In this document: piece by piece, positions 54,847 to 64,000 of the stretch | Position numbering within the stretch: position 1 is the first letter of the stretch | Layout of the letters: every line of letters starts with the position of its first letter | NCBI GenBank assembly: GCA_014529385.2 | Contig: CM043956.1 | Span: 63,618,620 to 63,682,619 of the forward strand | Direction: 5' to 3' | Length of the DNA: 64,000 nucleotides | From: Adiantum capillus-veneris | Lineage: Eukaryota; Streptophyta; Polypodiopsida; Polypodiales; Pteridaceae | Program-made: the position numbers and the translations under genes | The notes under the pieces: model-generated | What the model was told of the DNA's origin: nothing | Database searches by the model: none | The model's input: the letters and a program-made list of their open reading frames with translations, nothing else

Positions 54847-56349
54847 GCCTCTGCTGGTACTCCTCTAAATTTGCTAGCCTCAATCTCTAATTGATGTGAT
54901 GATGTGCGCATGTGTGTGATGATGTGCGCATGTGTCCAGTAACACATCATAATTTATGGGATAGATGAGTGTCCATGTAGGCTGATCTGGTCACAAAACC
55001 ATCCTCTGTAAGCTCAAGGAGATGCTCTCTGTAGAAAGCCATCTTCGTGCCAAGCACACACACAGGTTGTATCCATGTCCTCCTAGTGTCTAACTGAATC
55101 AAGTCCTGTCTGATGAGCTGAGTGGTCTCGGTCCGTGTGAGAGACAAGGAGGGTGCGTCAAGTGAATACTGGAAAGGGGGTAATCTATCCATGTCAAAAC
55201 CATGCAGCTTGAACCAAGCTGTCATCTGTGCATACCAACAAGAGGTGTCTCCCTGTGAGACAAGCTACCGAGGGGGAGATCGCAGATACTGTGTATGAAA
55301 GAAACGTATCTGGTAAGTGCCTCGATGACCAGTGGGGGAGCAACGAGCTCTACATGGATAATCTCATGCAGTACAGAGGCCTTGGCCCTAATCATCCGAG
55401 AAATCATAGAGACCAGAGGTCTCTCCATGCACTTCCATCTATCAGTAATGCCAGCCTGGCTATGGCGGTCCACTGATGGCCCCCATATCTGCACCCCATA
55501 AAGCATAGCTGATGTGACCAAAGTGTCGAAAAGCCATAGTTTCGTTCGAGGTTCCTGAAATTGAACCTGCGAACACATCCTCTTCATCTTCCCTAAAGCC
55601 TTGTATGCTCTCGTTAGCATGGTCTCTGCTGCTCTCCTCAAAGAAAACACTGGGCCACTAAAGACCACACCAAGGTAAGTGCATGCATCTGTACTCCACC
55701 GTCTCCTGACCATATGCAAAGGTAGGTGCAGATCGCCTGACCCACTGTGGTGTGGTGTGGTGTGGTGTTGAACACCATACCTTGGTCTTGCCAAGGTTCA
55801 CCGATACTAGCAAATGTGTGTAATGTATCCAAATGTCGCTGCATCCCCTATGGTGAATTTGAGATCAACACAATATCATCTGCATATAGTAGCAATGAGA
55901 TCCAAGTCCCTGCTAACTGTGCTCCTCTGTCGCCTCTCCTCTCAATGTAATTTGAAACCTCATCCACATACATACCAAATAAAGTAAGGGAGAGTGGACA
56001 ACCCTGTTTCACCCCAATAGTGGAGTGAAAAAGCTCAGACACCCCCTCGGGAGTGCGGACCTGATCCACAACTGTCCTGTACGGGGCCATGATCCCCTAA
56101 ATCAGCTCTGTGGGTACACCCATCTCCTATAACCTACGCATCAGTTGAGCTCTAGGGACTGTTTCAAATGCTTTGCGGAAATCCACAAAAGTACAGTAAA
56201 TCCTCCTACAATGTGATCTGTCCACTGCCCTCCTCAATAATAGCTCTGAGTGTCAATATGTGATCAAGAGTAGAAAAACCTCTCTTGAAACCTGCCCGTC
56301 ATGATGCTCGTATGCCTGCTCTCTCTACCCATCTACTCAATTGCTGCTC
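54847..56349 (-). pseudogene. LINE fragment with RT palm to C-terminus (copy L2)
   Basis: In minus orientation it begins within RT (QAGFKRGFSTLDH equivalent near 56290), shows TIGVKQGCPLS and the catalytic LLYADDIVLIS (about 55875-55905, 55848-56090), then TYLGVVFSG, LWLFDTLV and the C-terminal region up to FYREHLLELTEDGF and HLSHKL (54947). Multiple frameshifts are present. It is cut at 54847, within the sequence that encodes the approach to the Cys-rich motif, by the E LTR; at its 5' side it abuts GAGAGAGAGTGAG. Confidence 0.82.
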
Positions 56350-56645
56350 GAGAGAGAGTGAGACTCTAAAACAACCAAAAAATACAAGAAACTCTAAAAA
56401 ACAGCAAGAAACAATTGTGAAACCCTAAAAAACAAAGAAAATCAGCTTCAAAACGGCAAAACCCTAAATAATAGCAAAAAACAGTTTCGGACACCTAAAA
56501 AATAGCGAGAAACAATGACAAAACCCTAAAAAATAGCAAGAACACAAAACCCTAAAAAACAGTTTCGATACTCTAAAAACAGCCAAAAAGCAATTTCAAA
56601 AATCTAAAAATAGCAAAAAAGTGGTAACGAAACCCTAAAAACAGT
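56350..56645. repeat. AAACCCTAAAAA-type degenerate minisatellite
   Basis: About 300 bp made of imperfect units of roughly 25-30 bp such as AAACCCTAAAAAACAGCAAG, with at least ten CTAAAA-bearing repeats, starting in GAGAGAGAG. It contains telo-box-like AAACCCTAA motifs but is not a regular telomere repeat. No gene is seen. Confidence 0.75.
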
Positions 56646-57113
56646 GAGAGAGAGAGAGAGAGACAGAAAGATGAAATATTAAATGAAACGTCTTCAAAAG
56701 GCCAAAATGACCTAAGAGACCAAACTAATACAATCCTGGTGGATCTAATACAATGTCTGGGTACAAAATAAAATAAAAGCTAAAATGAACATCAATGTCC
56801 GAGGATGTTTGGCATTGGGCGTTGTCCAAGGATGTAGTGCATCAGGCGCTGAAGAGCATCGTGTCAATGTCTGCCTCTATAAATAGTGTACTGGACGTCT
56901 CCCATGTCGTGCTAGAATCTGATGGAGCCTCTGTCGATGTACTGGTGGTTCTCATAGATGTGGGCGTCTAGCTCTCCCAAGCTCAATGGCTTCGCCAGTC
57001 AATATACCTCTGGTATAAGTGGACTTTGAAGTCTGCTGCGAAGCTTGCTCATCTAATTGTCGAGTCTTTGCTCTAGAGAAGTCCGCGATCTCCCTCTGTG
57101 AATGTCTCCCACT

Positions 57114-57116
<3 letters not shown>
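56646..57116 (-). mobile_element. LINE 3' end, strongly 5'-truncated (copy L3)
   Basis: In minus orientation it ends with GTCATTTTGGCCTTTTGAAG followed by CTTTCTGT and a (CT)n tail (56646-56663). The upstream part encodes a decayed C-terminus of ORF2. The 5' end abuts the GA run of copy L4 at 57117. Confidence 0.75.
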
Positions 57117-57193
<77 letters not shown>

Positions 57194-57423
57194 AATGTTA
57201 TATTAACGTCTTCAAAAGGCCAAAATGACCTATGAGACCAATTTGTTACAAAATAGTGAATCTGATACCATGTCTGGGTACAAAAGAAATAGAACAAAAA
57301 TACTACTGCTACAAGCTGGAACTGTGGGGATGTGACAGCTGATACAATAGGTACCCAATAAATTGGATGTAACAATGTGTGAAACAATGACAGAAAGGGG
57401 GGAGAAATGGTGAGGATCTATCC

Positions 57424-58149
57424 TCATGTGCACTCTGGGTGTCGAGATAGTATAGCTCGAATCCGTTGCTGTAGTCTCCGTCGATGTTGTGTAGCTCCTC
57501 TCCTCAGTCGTGGTCGTCTGGATCTCCGTAGCTCCAGTGCTCGGTCAGTAAGAGTGCCAGTAGTGGTCGAGTGAGTGTGGACTGAGCTCTGCGGTAGTGA
57601 CTGCTCATCTGGTTGTACCATATCTAGTGAAAAGAAATCTGTAATCTGTCTCTAGGACTGTCTCTTTCTAGCTCTCCCCAGTAAAGTGTCTCTATGTCTG
57701 TGTAACTCAAGTAGATATAATCCAAGACATCTCTGGTCCTCATAACTAATAACCCTAGATAAAGGACCAAAACCCTCTTTGCAGAGGCAGTGGAAACGGC
57801 CCCGTATCTCATAGTACACTGTGCAGTGACATATGTAATGTAACTCTGTCTGTGGCTCTATCTGGCATAAGCGGCATATCCCGTTGTCTGCTGGTATCCC
57901 TCTGAATCTACCAGTCTCAATCTTGAGCTGATGTGAGGATGTGCGTATTTGACCAATGGCACAACGCAAACCATGAGACATACGTGTCTCCATGTAGCTG
58001 GGTCGAACCACAAACCCATGTCCTGTGAGGTGGAGACGATTCTCTCTATAGAAAGCCATCTTCTTGCCAACTCGAGGCGGATCTATCCATGTACTCCTGG
58101 TGTCCAGGTAGCTAAGGTCATGACGAATGAGTCTAGTAATCTCCACCAT
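57424..58149 (-). pseudogene. L4 ORF2 C-terminal coding region
   Basis: The minus-strand frame 57652-58149 reads LIRHDLSYLDTRSTW, KMAFYRENRLHLT, SHGLRCAIGQIRTSSHQLKIETGR, the Cys/His motif CRLCQIEPQTELHYICHC and YEIRGRFHCL. A Cys-rich motif of this kind is typical of the C-terminus of LINE ORF2. After a stop at 57652 a further frame (57424-57621) with RRSRRPRLRR-like basic sequence corresponds to the tail seen in L5. Confidence 0.75.
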
Positions 58150-58308
58150 TGTAAGAGACAGCGAGGGTGTCTAAAGAGAGTACTGGAAAGGAGGCAGCCT
58201 GTCCATGGTGAAGCCATGCGTCTCAAACCATGATGTCATTTGTGCATACCAGCATGAAGTGTCCCCTTGTAGAGCTAACTGTCTGGAAGACTCAAGGGCC
58301 AGTCTAGC

Positions 58309-58510
58309 CATAGTTACCCGGAACGTGGAACGGGAACGGCGACGGGATCCCCGCGGAACGGGAACGGCGCGGAACGGGAGGTATAAAAAACACCCAAATA
58401 GTGCATTTTTTAGCTCCTTGTGTTTAAATACAAGGAGTATTAGAGTCCTTTGACTCTAATACTCACAAAAAACTCATTTTGAAGACCTTTCAACCTTACT
58501 ATGACTAGAC

Positions 58511-58589
<79 letters not shown>

Positions 58590-59010
58590 AGAGATTTGAG
58601 AGAGTGGGAGGGAGAGGAAGAGAGCTTGAAGGTCTTAAGCCTTGAACCTCGAGAGAGTGAGTCTTGAGACTCGAGAGGGAGAGATCTTGAGAGTGTGAGA
58701 GGGAGAGAGCTTGATCCTTGAGGATTAGCTTGTGGAGAGAAGGGGGAGGGGGGTGCATTTTATGAGTCCTTGAGGCCTTGCACACTTCAAAAAGAAGCCC
58801 AAACATTTACTTCAATTTTTTCAATTTTTGCCAAATTTGTTTGTAGCCGTTGGCCGTTCCAGGGGCGTTCCGGAACGTTCCAGAACGGCCGTTCCGGTTT
58901 GCACTGGCCACCCGGAACGTCTAGACGTTCCGGGACGTTCCAGAACGTTCGGGAAGGGAGCTGCCACCCGGAACGCCGGAACGGGGGCTAGAGGGCGTTC
59001 CCTGGTAACG
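58309..59010. mobile_element. Non-autonomous DNA transposon with 8-bp TSD
   Basis: A 702-bp insertion in L4 with perfect 8-bp target duplications AGTCTAGC (58301-58308 and 59011-59018). The ends CATAGTTACCCGGAACG and (complement of) CGTTCCCTGGTAACG form imperfect terminal inverted repeats. Both subterminal regions are packed with GGAACG/CGTTCC units. The middle holds two adjacent hairpins (58410-58466, stems TCCTTGT/ACAAGGA and GTATTAGAGTC/GACTCTAATAC) and a GA run (58514-58587). No transposase. The 8-bp duplication suggests a hAT-type mobilising enzyme. Confidence 0.72.
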
Positions 59011-59371
59011 AGTCTAGCATATCTGTCTCTAGTAGTATCCCATAGGCTGTGCACAAAGGAGAATGATCTGGTAAGCGCCTCAATCTCCATAGGGGGGGCA
59101 GCTAGCTCTGCTTGAATGATAGCGTGAGGTATGGAGGCCTTGGCTCTAATCAGTCGAGAGATCATAGATACCAAGGGCCTCTCCATACGTCTCCATACCT
59201 GCACCCCATACAACATAGCTGAGGCTACTAAAGTATCCTGGCCTACTGAAGGTCCCCACACCTGCACCCCATACAACATAGCTGAGACTACTAAAGTATC
59301 AAAGAGCCATAACTTAGTCCGAGGTTCCTAGAACTGAACTTGCGAACACATCCTCTCCAAGCGTCCCAAGG

Positions 59372-59546
<175 letters not shown>

Positions 59547-59760
59547 AATGAAATGAAATGTTATATTAACGTCTTCAAAAGGCCAAAGTGACCTATGAGA
59601 CTAGAAAGTTACAATGTGGTGGATCTGATACAAAGTCAAAGTAACAAGATGACAAAATGACAAAATAAAATACTATGGAATCCTAGACTGCTGGGTGTGG
59701 ACTAAGCAGCTAAAACAACTAGCTGGGATAGCTAGATCACAGGAGATCCAGCATCGGTCG

Positions 59761-62254
59761 CTAGCGGATCTCATCAATCTCCTCCATGGTCAGTAGTCTG
59801 ACCGGGCGTCGTGCATGTCGAGCCAAAGTGACCCGGATCCTCTGATGCAGGCTCTGTCGATGCTGTGTAGTCCTCTGCAGTCGTGGGCGTCTGGATCTCC
59901 CCAGCTTAGTCACTCGGTCGATCAGTATGCCTCTGGTGTAAAGCGACGAGCTCTGCTGTGGTAGTAACTCCTCCGGGTGTCTAGTGGCAGCTCTAAAGAA
60001 GTCCGTGATCTGTCTCTGAGACTGGCTAGTCTCTCCTCTCATCAGGCTCTCTCTGTGTGCGCAGCTCCAACAAAAACAAACCCAGGCATCTCTGATCCTC
60101 CTACCGCATGACTCTAGAGAATGGTCCAAAGCCCTCTCTGAACAAGCAATGGAAGCGGCCTCGTATCTCGTAGTAGACGGGGCAGTGGCATGTGTAGTGC
60201 AACTCTGTCTCAGGCTCGATGTCACACAGGGGGCATGTCCTGGCCTCTGCTGGTACTCCGTTGTATCTCCTAGTCTTGATCCGCAGCTGGTGTGAAGATG
60301 TGCGTATCTAGCCAATAGCACATCGTATCCCATGAGACAGGTGAGTGTCCATGTATCTGGGCCTCGTCACAAATATCCTCCGTAAGCTGGAGGAGATGCT
60401 CTCTGTAGAAAGCCATCTTCGTGCCTAGCTCCTGTACTGGCTGTATCCATGTCCTCTTGGTGTCTAGCTGAGTCAAGTCCTGGCAAATGAGCCTGGTGAT
60501 CTCGGAGTGTGTAAGAGTCAGAGAGGGCGCATCCAGTGAGTACTGGAAAGGAGGCAATCTGTCTATGTTGAACCCATGCGCCTGAACCCATGACGTCATC
60601 TCCCCATACCAACATGCTGTATCTCCCTGCATGGCTAACTGTCGAGAGAACTCAAGTGCAAGACGTGCATATCTGTCTCTGGGAAGTTCCCACATGTGGT
60701 GTATGAAGGAGACAGATCTGGTGAGTGCCTCAACCACCAGTGGGGGGGCAGCTAGCTCTGCTCGTATAATAGCACGTGGTCCCCAAATCTCAGCTCCATA
60801 AAGCAATACAGAAGCCACCAAAGTGTCAAAGAGCCAGAGCTTCGTCCGAGGCTCCTGAAACTGAACCTGTGAACACATCCTTTCCAATTTACCCAATGCT
60901 GCATGGGCTCTGGTCAATCTAGTCTCTGCTGCCCTCCTCAATGAAAATGCTGGCCCACTAAAAACCACTCCAAGGTAAGTGTAAGCATCTGTATACTCCA
61001 CCTTCTCCTGGCCGTATGTGAAGGCGGGCGCTGACCTCGTGATCCACTGTGGGGTGGTATTAGATACCATGACCTTGGTTTTACCAAGGTTGATGGACAA
61101 ACCACTTTCTTGGGCAAACCTATGCAAAGCATCCAGGTGACGTTGCATCCCCTCCGGAGAGTCAGAGATCAAAACAATATCATCAGCATATAACAGTAGT
61201 GGAATCCATGTCCCTGCCAGCTGTGCACCTCTATCACCATCTCTCTCAATGTAGTCAGAAACCTCATCTACATCATACCAAATAGAGTAGGAGAGAACGG
61301 GCAGCCCTGCTTCACCCCAATAGTGGAGTAAACCGGTGTGGATAGACCCTCTGGGGTGCATACATGCCCCACTACTGACCTGTATAATGCCATGACCCCC
61401 CAAATGAGCTCTGTGCGTACTCCCATCTGCTGTAATTTGCGCATCAATCTAGCTCTGGGCACTGTGTCAAATGCTTTGCGGAAATCCACAAAGATGCAAT
61501 AGATCCGTCTCCCACGCGATCTGCCCTCTTCAATGATGGCTATGAGTGTCAAGATATGGTCAAGAGTAGAAAAACCCCTCTTGAAACCTGCCTGCTCGGC
61601 TGCACGTATCCCCTCCCTCTCTGCCCATCTACTCAGCTGCTGCTCAAGAATAGATGCGTACAACCGTGCCAATGTGTCTCCAATCATGATAGTGCGATAG
61701 TTCTCAGGCTCCATAGGGTCTCCCGACTTGAAGATAGGTACAATAGTAGATAGGCTCCAAGTATCAGGCAAGCCCTCACACATGGCACGGTTAAACATAA
61801 CTGCTAGAAGCTCTACTAGTAAATCTCTGGCATGCATGAAATGCTCAACCACTAAGCCATCATGATCATATGCTCTCCCAGTCCTCATCCTGTCAATGGC
61901 CTTCCTCACCATCTCAGCGATGAAAAAAGCATGTGTGTGTGGGCATGGATCGGGGGGGTTGCTCAGGAACTGTGTACAAAGATGATGCATACTGGCCCCA
62001 AGCCTCTGTAGAAGTGATGGTCGGGGGGGGGGGCGCTCATGAAAGAGTCTCCACACCTCACGTGAGTCCTGACTCAAGAATAGCTGGTATAGATCCTGCT
62101 CTAGGCGAGCCAAAAATGCCCTCTTCTTCCGCCGCACTAGGCGTCGGAAGTCAATCTGTGACTGCCTATGAGTGATGTCCCCCAAAAGCACCTCCCTCTG
62201 AAGTCCAGCTCTAGTGTCTTGGCATTCCTCATCATACCAATTGTTCAGGGACAT
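59761..62254 (-). pseudogene. L5 ORF2: reverse transcriptase and C-terminal domain
   Basis: From 62254 on the minus strand: WYDEEC, THRQSQIDFRRLVRRKKR, GRAYDHDGLVVEHF, LSTIVPIFKSGDP, AEQAGFKRGFSTLDH, FVDFRKAFDTVPR, IGVKQGCPFSPTLFG. A frameshift follows near 61270, then PLLLYADDIVLIS (catalytic YADD near 61180), GLSINLGKTKVM, YTYLGVVFSG and LWLFDTLVASVLLYG, through KMAFYREHLLQLT. After a second frameshift near 60330 the Cys-rich tail and a basic RRSRRPRLQR end (to 59761). A short deletion after LLYGAEIWGP removes a part present in L2. All RT motifs are present but the frame is broken. Confidence 0.87.
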
Positions 62255-62511
62255 GCTCCCAGAACGGCGTCTCTGCTCAGGCTGGGTATGTGGGTATGCC
62301 TATGCTGCTGCATCATGTAGTGTCTGTGTCAGTATAGTAGTAAGCTCCTCCAGAGGTCACCCTGGCTCCTCTGTGCACAGGCGTCTGTAGATTCCATCTA
62401 TGTATACAGAGTCCGTCTCCCGCATGAAGGTGTAGCGAGTAGGGGCTGCTGCCCGTAGCCTGTGTGCTACACTAAACTGAAAAGAAATGGTCAGCGATAC
62501 AAGAGCATGAT
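62255..62511 (-). pseudogene. L5 linker between endonuclease and RT
   Basis: It aligns with 2755-3000 of copy L1 (short indel and stops near 62300). It carries the end of the endonuclease domain (complement of CAAGAGCATGA, the VDHALVS segment) and stops at 62511. Confidence 0.7.
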
Positions 62512-64000
62512 TGTCACAAAAATACGGAAGCGTAAACTGACGTTTAATTGCACTTCAAATACTCAAGAGAATTAGAGGGAGCGAGAAAACTTGACACTTC
62601 ATTGGGGACCAGAAGATGGGCTGGTCCCCCCCCATAAAGAGAATATCTTTATTACTAAGGGAGAATCTTTACAAGCACAGGAACGGGGCATACGCCCGTC
62701 CTCTATTCTTTCTTCTGCTCTGTTCTGACTACTGACTGAGAAAGTGTTTCCACTTTCTTACTGCTTAGGGGATTTCCCCTCTTCTGCGAGACTGGTTGGA
62801 AGCTCTCGAAAAGAGAGTCCATCTTCCGAAACAGCTCATCGGAAGCTCTCACAGAGGAGAGTCCATCTTCCGTTATGTGTTGCCTTCATGCTCATTCCTT
62901 CATGCATAGAACACAAAAGAGAAACAAGCAAAATGCACACGCACATGCTTGCTGTAATTTTCTGCACATAACCTGAAATTCTTACCTGTACGCACCCCTA
63001 CGCCGAAACAGAGGTCTTCTTCGCGATGGAATCGCGCCAAACTTGATGTAGACTTAGGATAAGGAGAGAGAAGAGGATTTCTATGGCTGATCTGCTGAAA
63101 ACAGCCCTAATCGAGGTGATTAGGGGCTGAAAACAGAGAATTACAGCAGCCGCACTCTGCTAAGAGAGCGTCTACGGCAGCTTCTCGCGATGAAACTTCA
63201 CCAGAAGGTGTCTATGACTGTGAGATCCCTTGTTCTTGACAATGGGAGCACAAGGCTACCACATATGTCGCAAGGGGCTGCTCTCAAGCTTCAATGGAGG
63301 GCTCCACCGCGTAGAGCACGCTCACATTAGGGGGGGTAGGTGCACTGCCAGCCCTGAAAATGGGGGAGGGGGGGCTCCTAAATAGCCATCAGAGAGAGGG
63401 GGCGCTAGGAAGAGAGGGAGGGTGAGAGTGAGAGTGAGAGAGAGTTAGTTTGCATTGGTAAGTGTGCCACTTGGCACACTTACTTTAAAAACTTAAAAAC
63501 CATTCAACTTTTGACTTTAAAAACTTCTAGCTCATTAATTAAAAATGTGCAACTAACTAACAACTGCTACCAATGATTCTTTTATGAGAACACCAAAGGT
63601 CTGTCGGCGCTATGCCGCACCGGCACTGCACCGCCTTTACCTGTTCACACTTGTCCGGCCGACCGCCCGGGCACGGACCGTTAAATTTAATTTAACGAAA
63701 CTTACCCTAAGGCTTTATTAGCTTTAGTAGCCTTAGGGTCACTGTTCTAAGGACCCCATCTCATTCATGTGCTTGTACTGATGCGCGTATTTTTCCTGAG
63801 CCTAAAATATGAGGCTACTGCTTACCCCTTTCTGAAGACCCGATTTCCCAATCACTAGGGCTTCAGGGTAATTTCTGCTAAGGTCCCTCTGAGGTGTTCT
63901 AGCCCGCATTTAGGCTCACCTGAGGCCTTAGAACTGCTAGGTCTATTCTGGTGTGCACACAACTAATTAGATAATTCTTTTCTCGTAAATAAATTAAGTA
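62512..64000. mobile_element. Probable LTR and leader of another retroelement, open at the right edge
   Basis: It starts TGTCACAAAAATACGG exactly where the LINE ends and includes TCTTTATTACTAAGGGAGAATCTTTACAAG, a type of sequence often seen in plant LTRs. A 44-bp segment GGAAGCTCTC...GAGAGTCCATCTTCC is present twice in tandem (62799, 62841), each able to fold into a hairpin. The other LTR end, PBS and coding region cannot be placed. No recognisable coding sequence is seen to 64000. Confidence 0.45.

Overview
The window is nuclear DNA of a plant-lineage eukaryote and consists almost entirely of transposable elements; I see no host gene. Support for a streptophyte: chromodomain-type Ty3/gypsy pol sequences, primer-binding sites matching plant initiator-Met tRNA (TGGTATCAGAGC), TTTAGGG-type telo-boxes in LTRs, and stop codons of the kind left by CG/CHG methylation decay. 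One element (F) resembles the Tcn1-like chromoviruses known from seedless plants, which hints at a bryophyte, lycophyte or alga, but I cannot name the organism.

Layout. 1-2021: gag and LTR fragments. 2022-4273: a minus-strand LINE fragment. 4274-13319: element B (minus, internally reduced), split by A1, a full-length Ty3/gypsy copy (6356-12876, TSD AAGAG, LTRs almost identical). 13320-41640: a giant imperfect inverted repeat. Its left arm holds inverted copies of element D, the 3' part of an A element, and the 5' half of a C element. Its right arm holds the same items in mirror order: C-R, the 3' end of A3, and D. Two C elements face each other across the gag-integrase part of A3. 42842-43907: an A-type pol fragment (A4) that hosted D. 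43908-54846: element E (minus) with the heat-shock-element-rich element F (44970-50747, TSD GAGAG) nested inside it and a solo LTR in its 5' LTR. 54847-62511: a head-to-tail array of 5'-truncated LINEs with (CT)n tails, one carrying a DNA transposon with an 8-bp TSD. 62512-64000: probably the LTR and leader of another retroelement.

History inferred from junctions: A4 received D, D received A3, and A3 received two C elements in opposite orientation. A later event replaced the 5' flank of A3 with an inverted copy of its 3' flank, using the two C elements as the crossover homology. A further, recent exchange left a 4,876-bp stretch of the C copies almost identical while the rest of the arms differ by several percent.

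Most coding regions are broken by stops and frameshifts. The points most worth checking are the chimeric inverted repeat, the HSE array in the LTRs of F, the (CT)n-tailed LINE array, a 34-bp block shared by LTRs of otherwise different families, and evidence that A elements moved while already defective.
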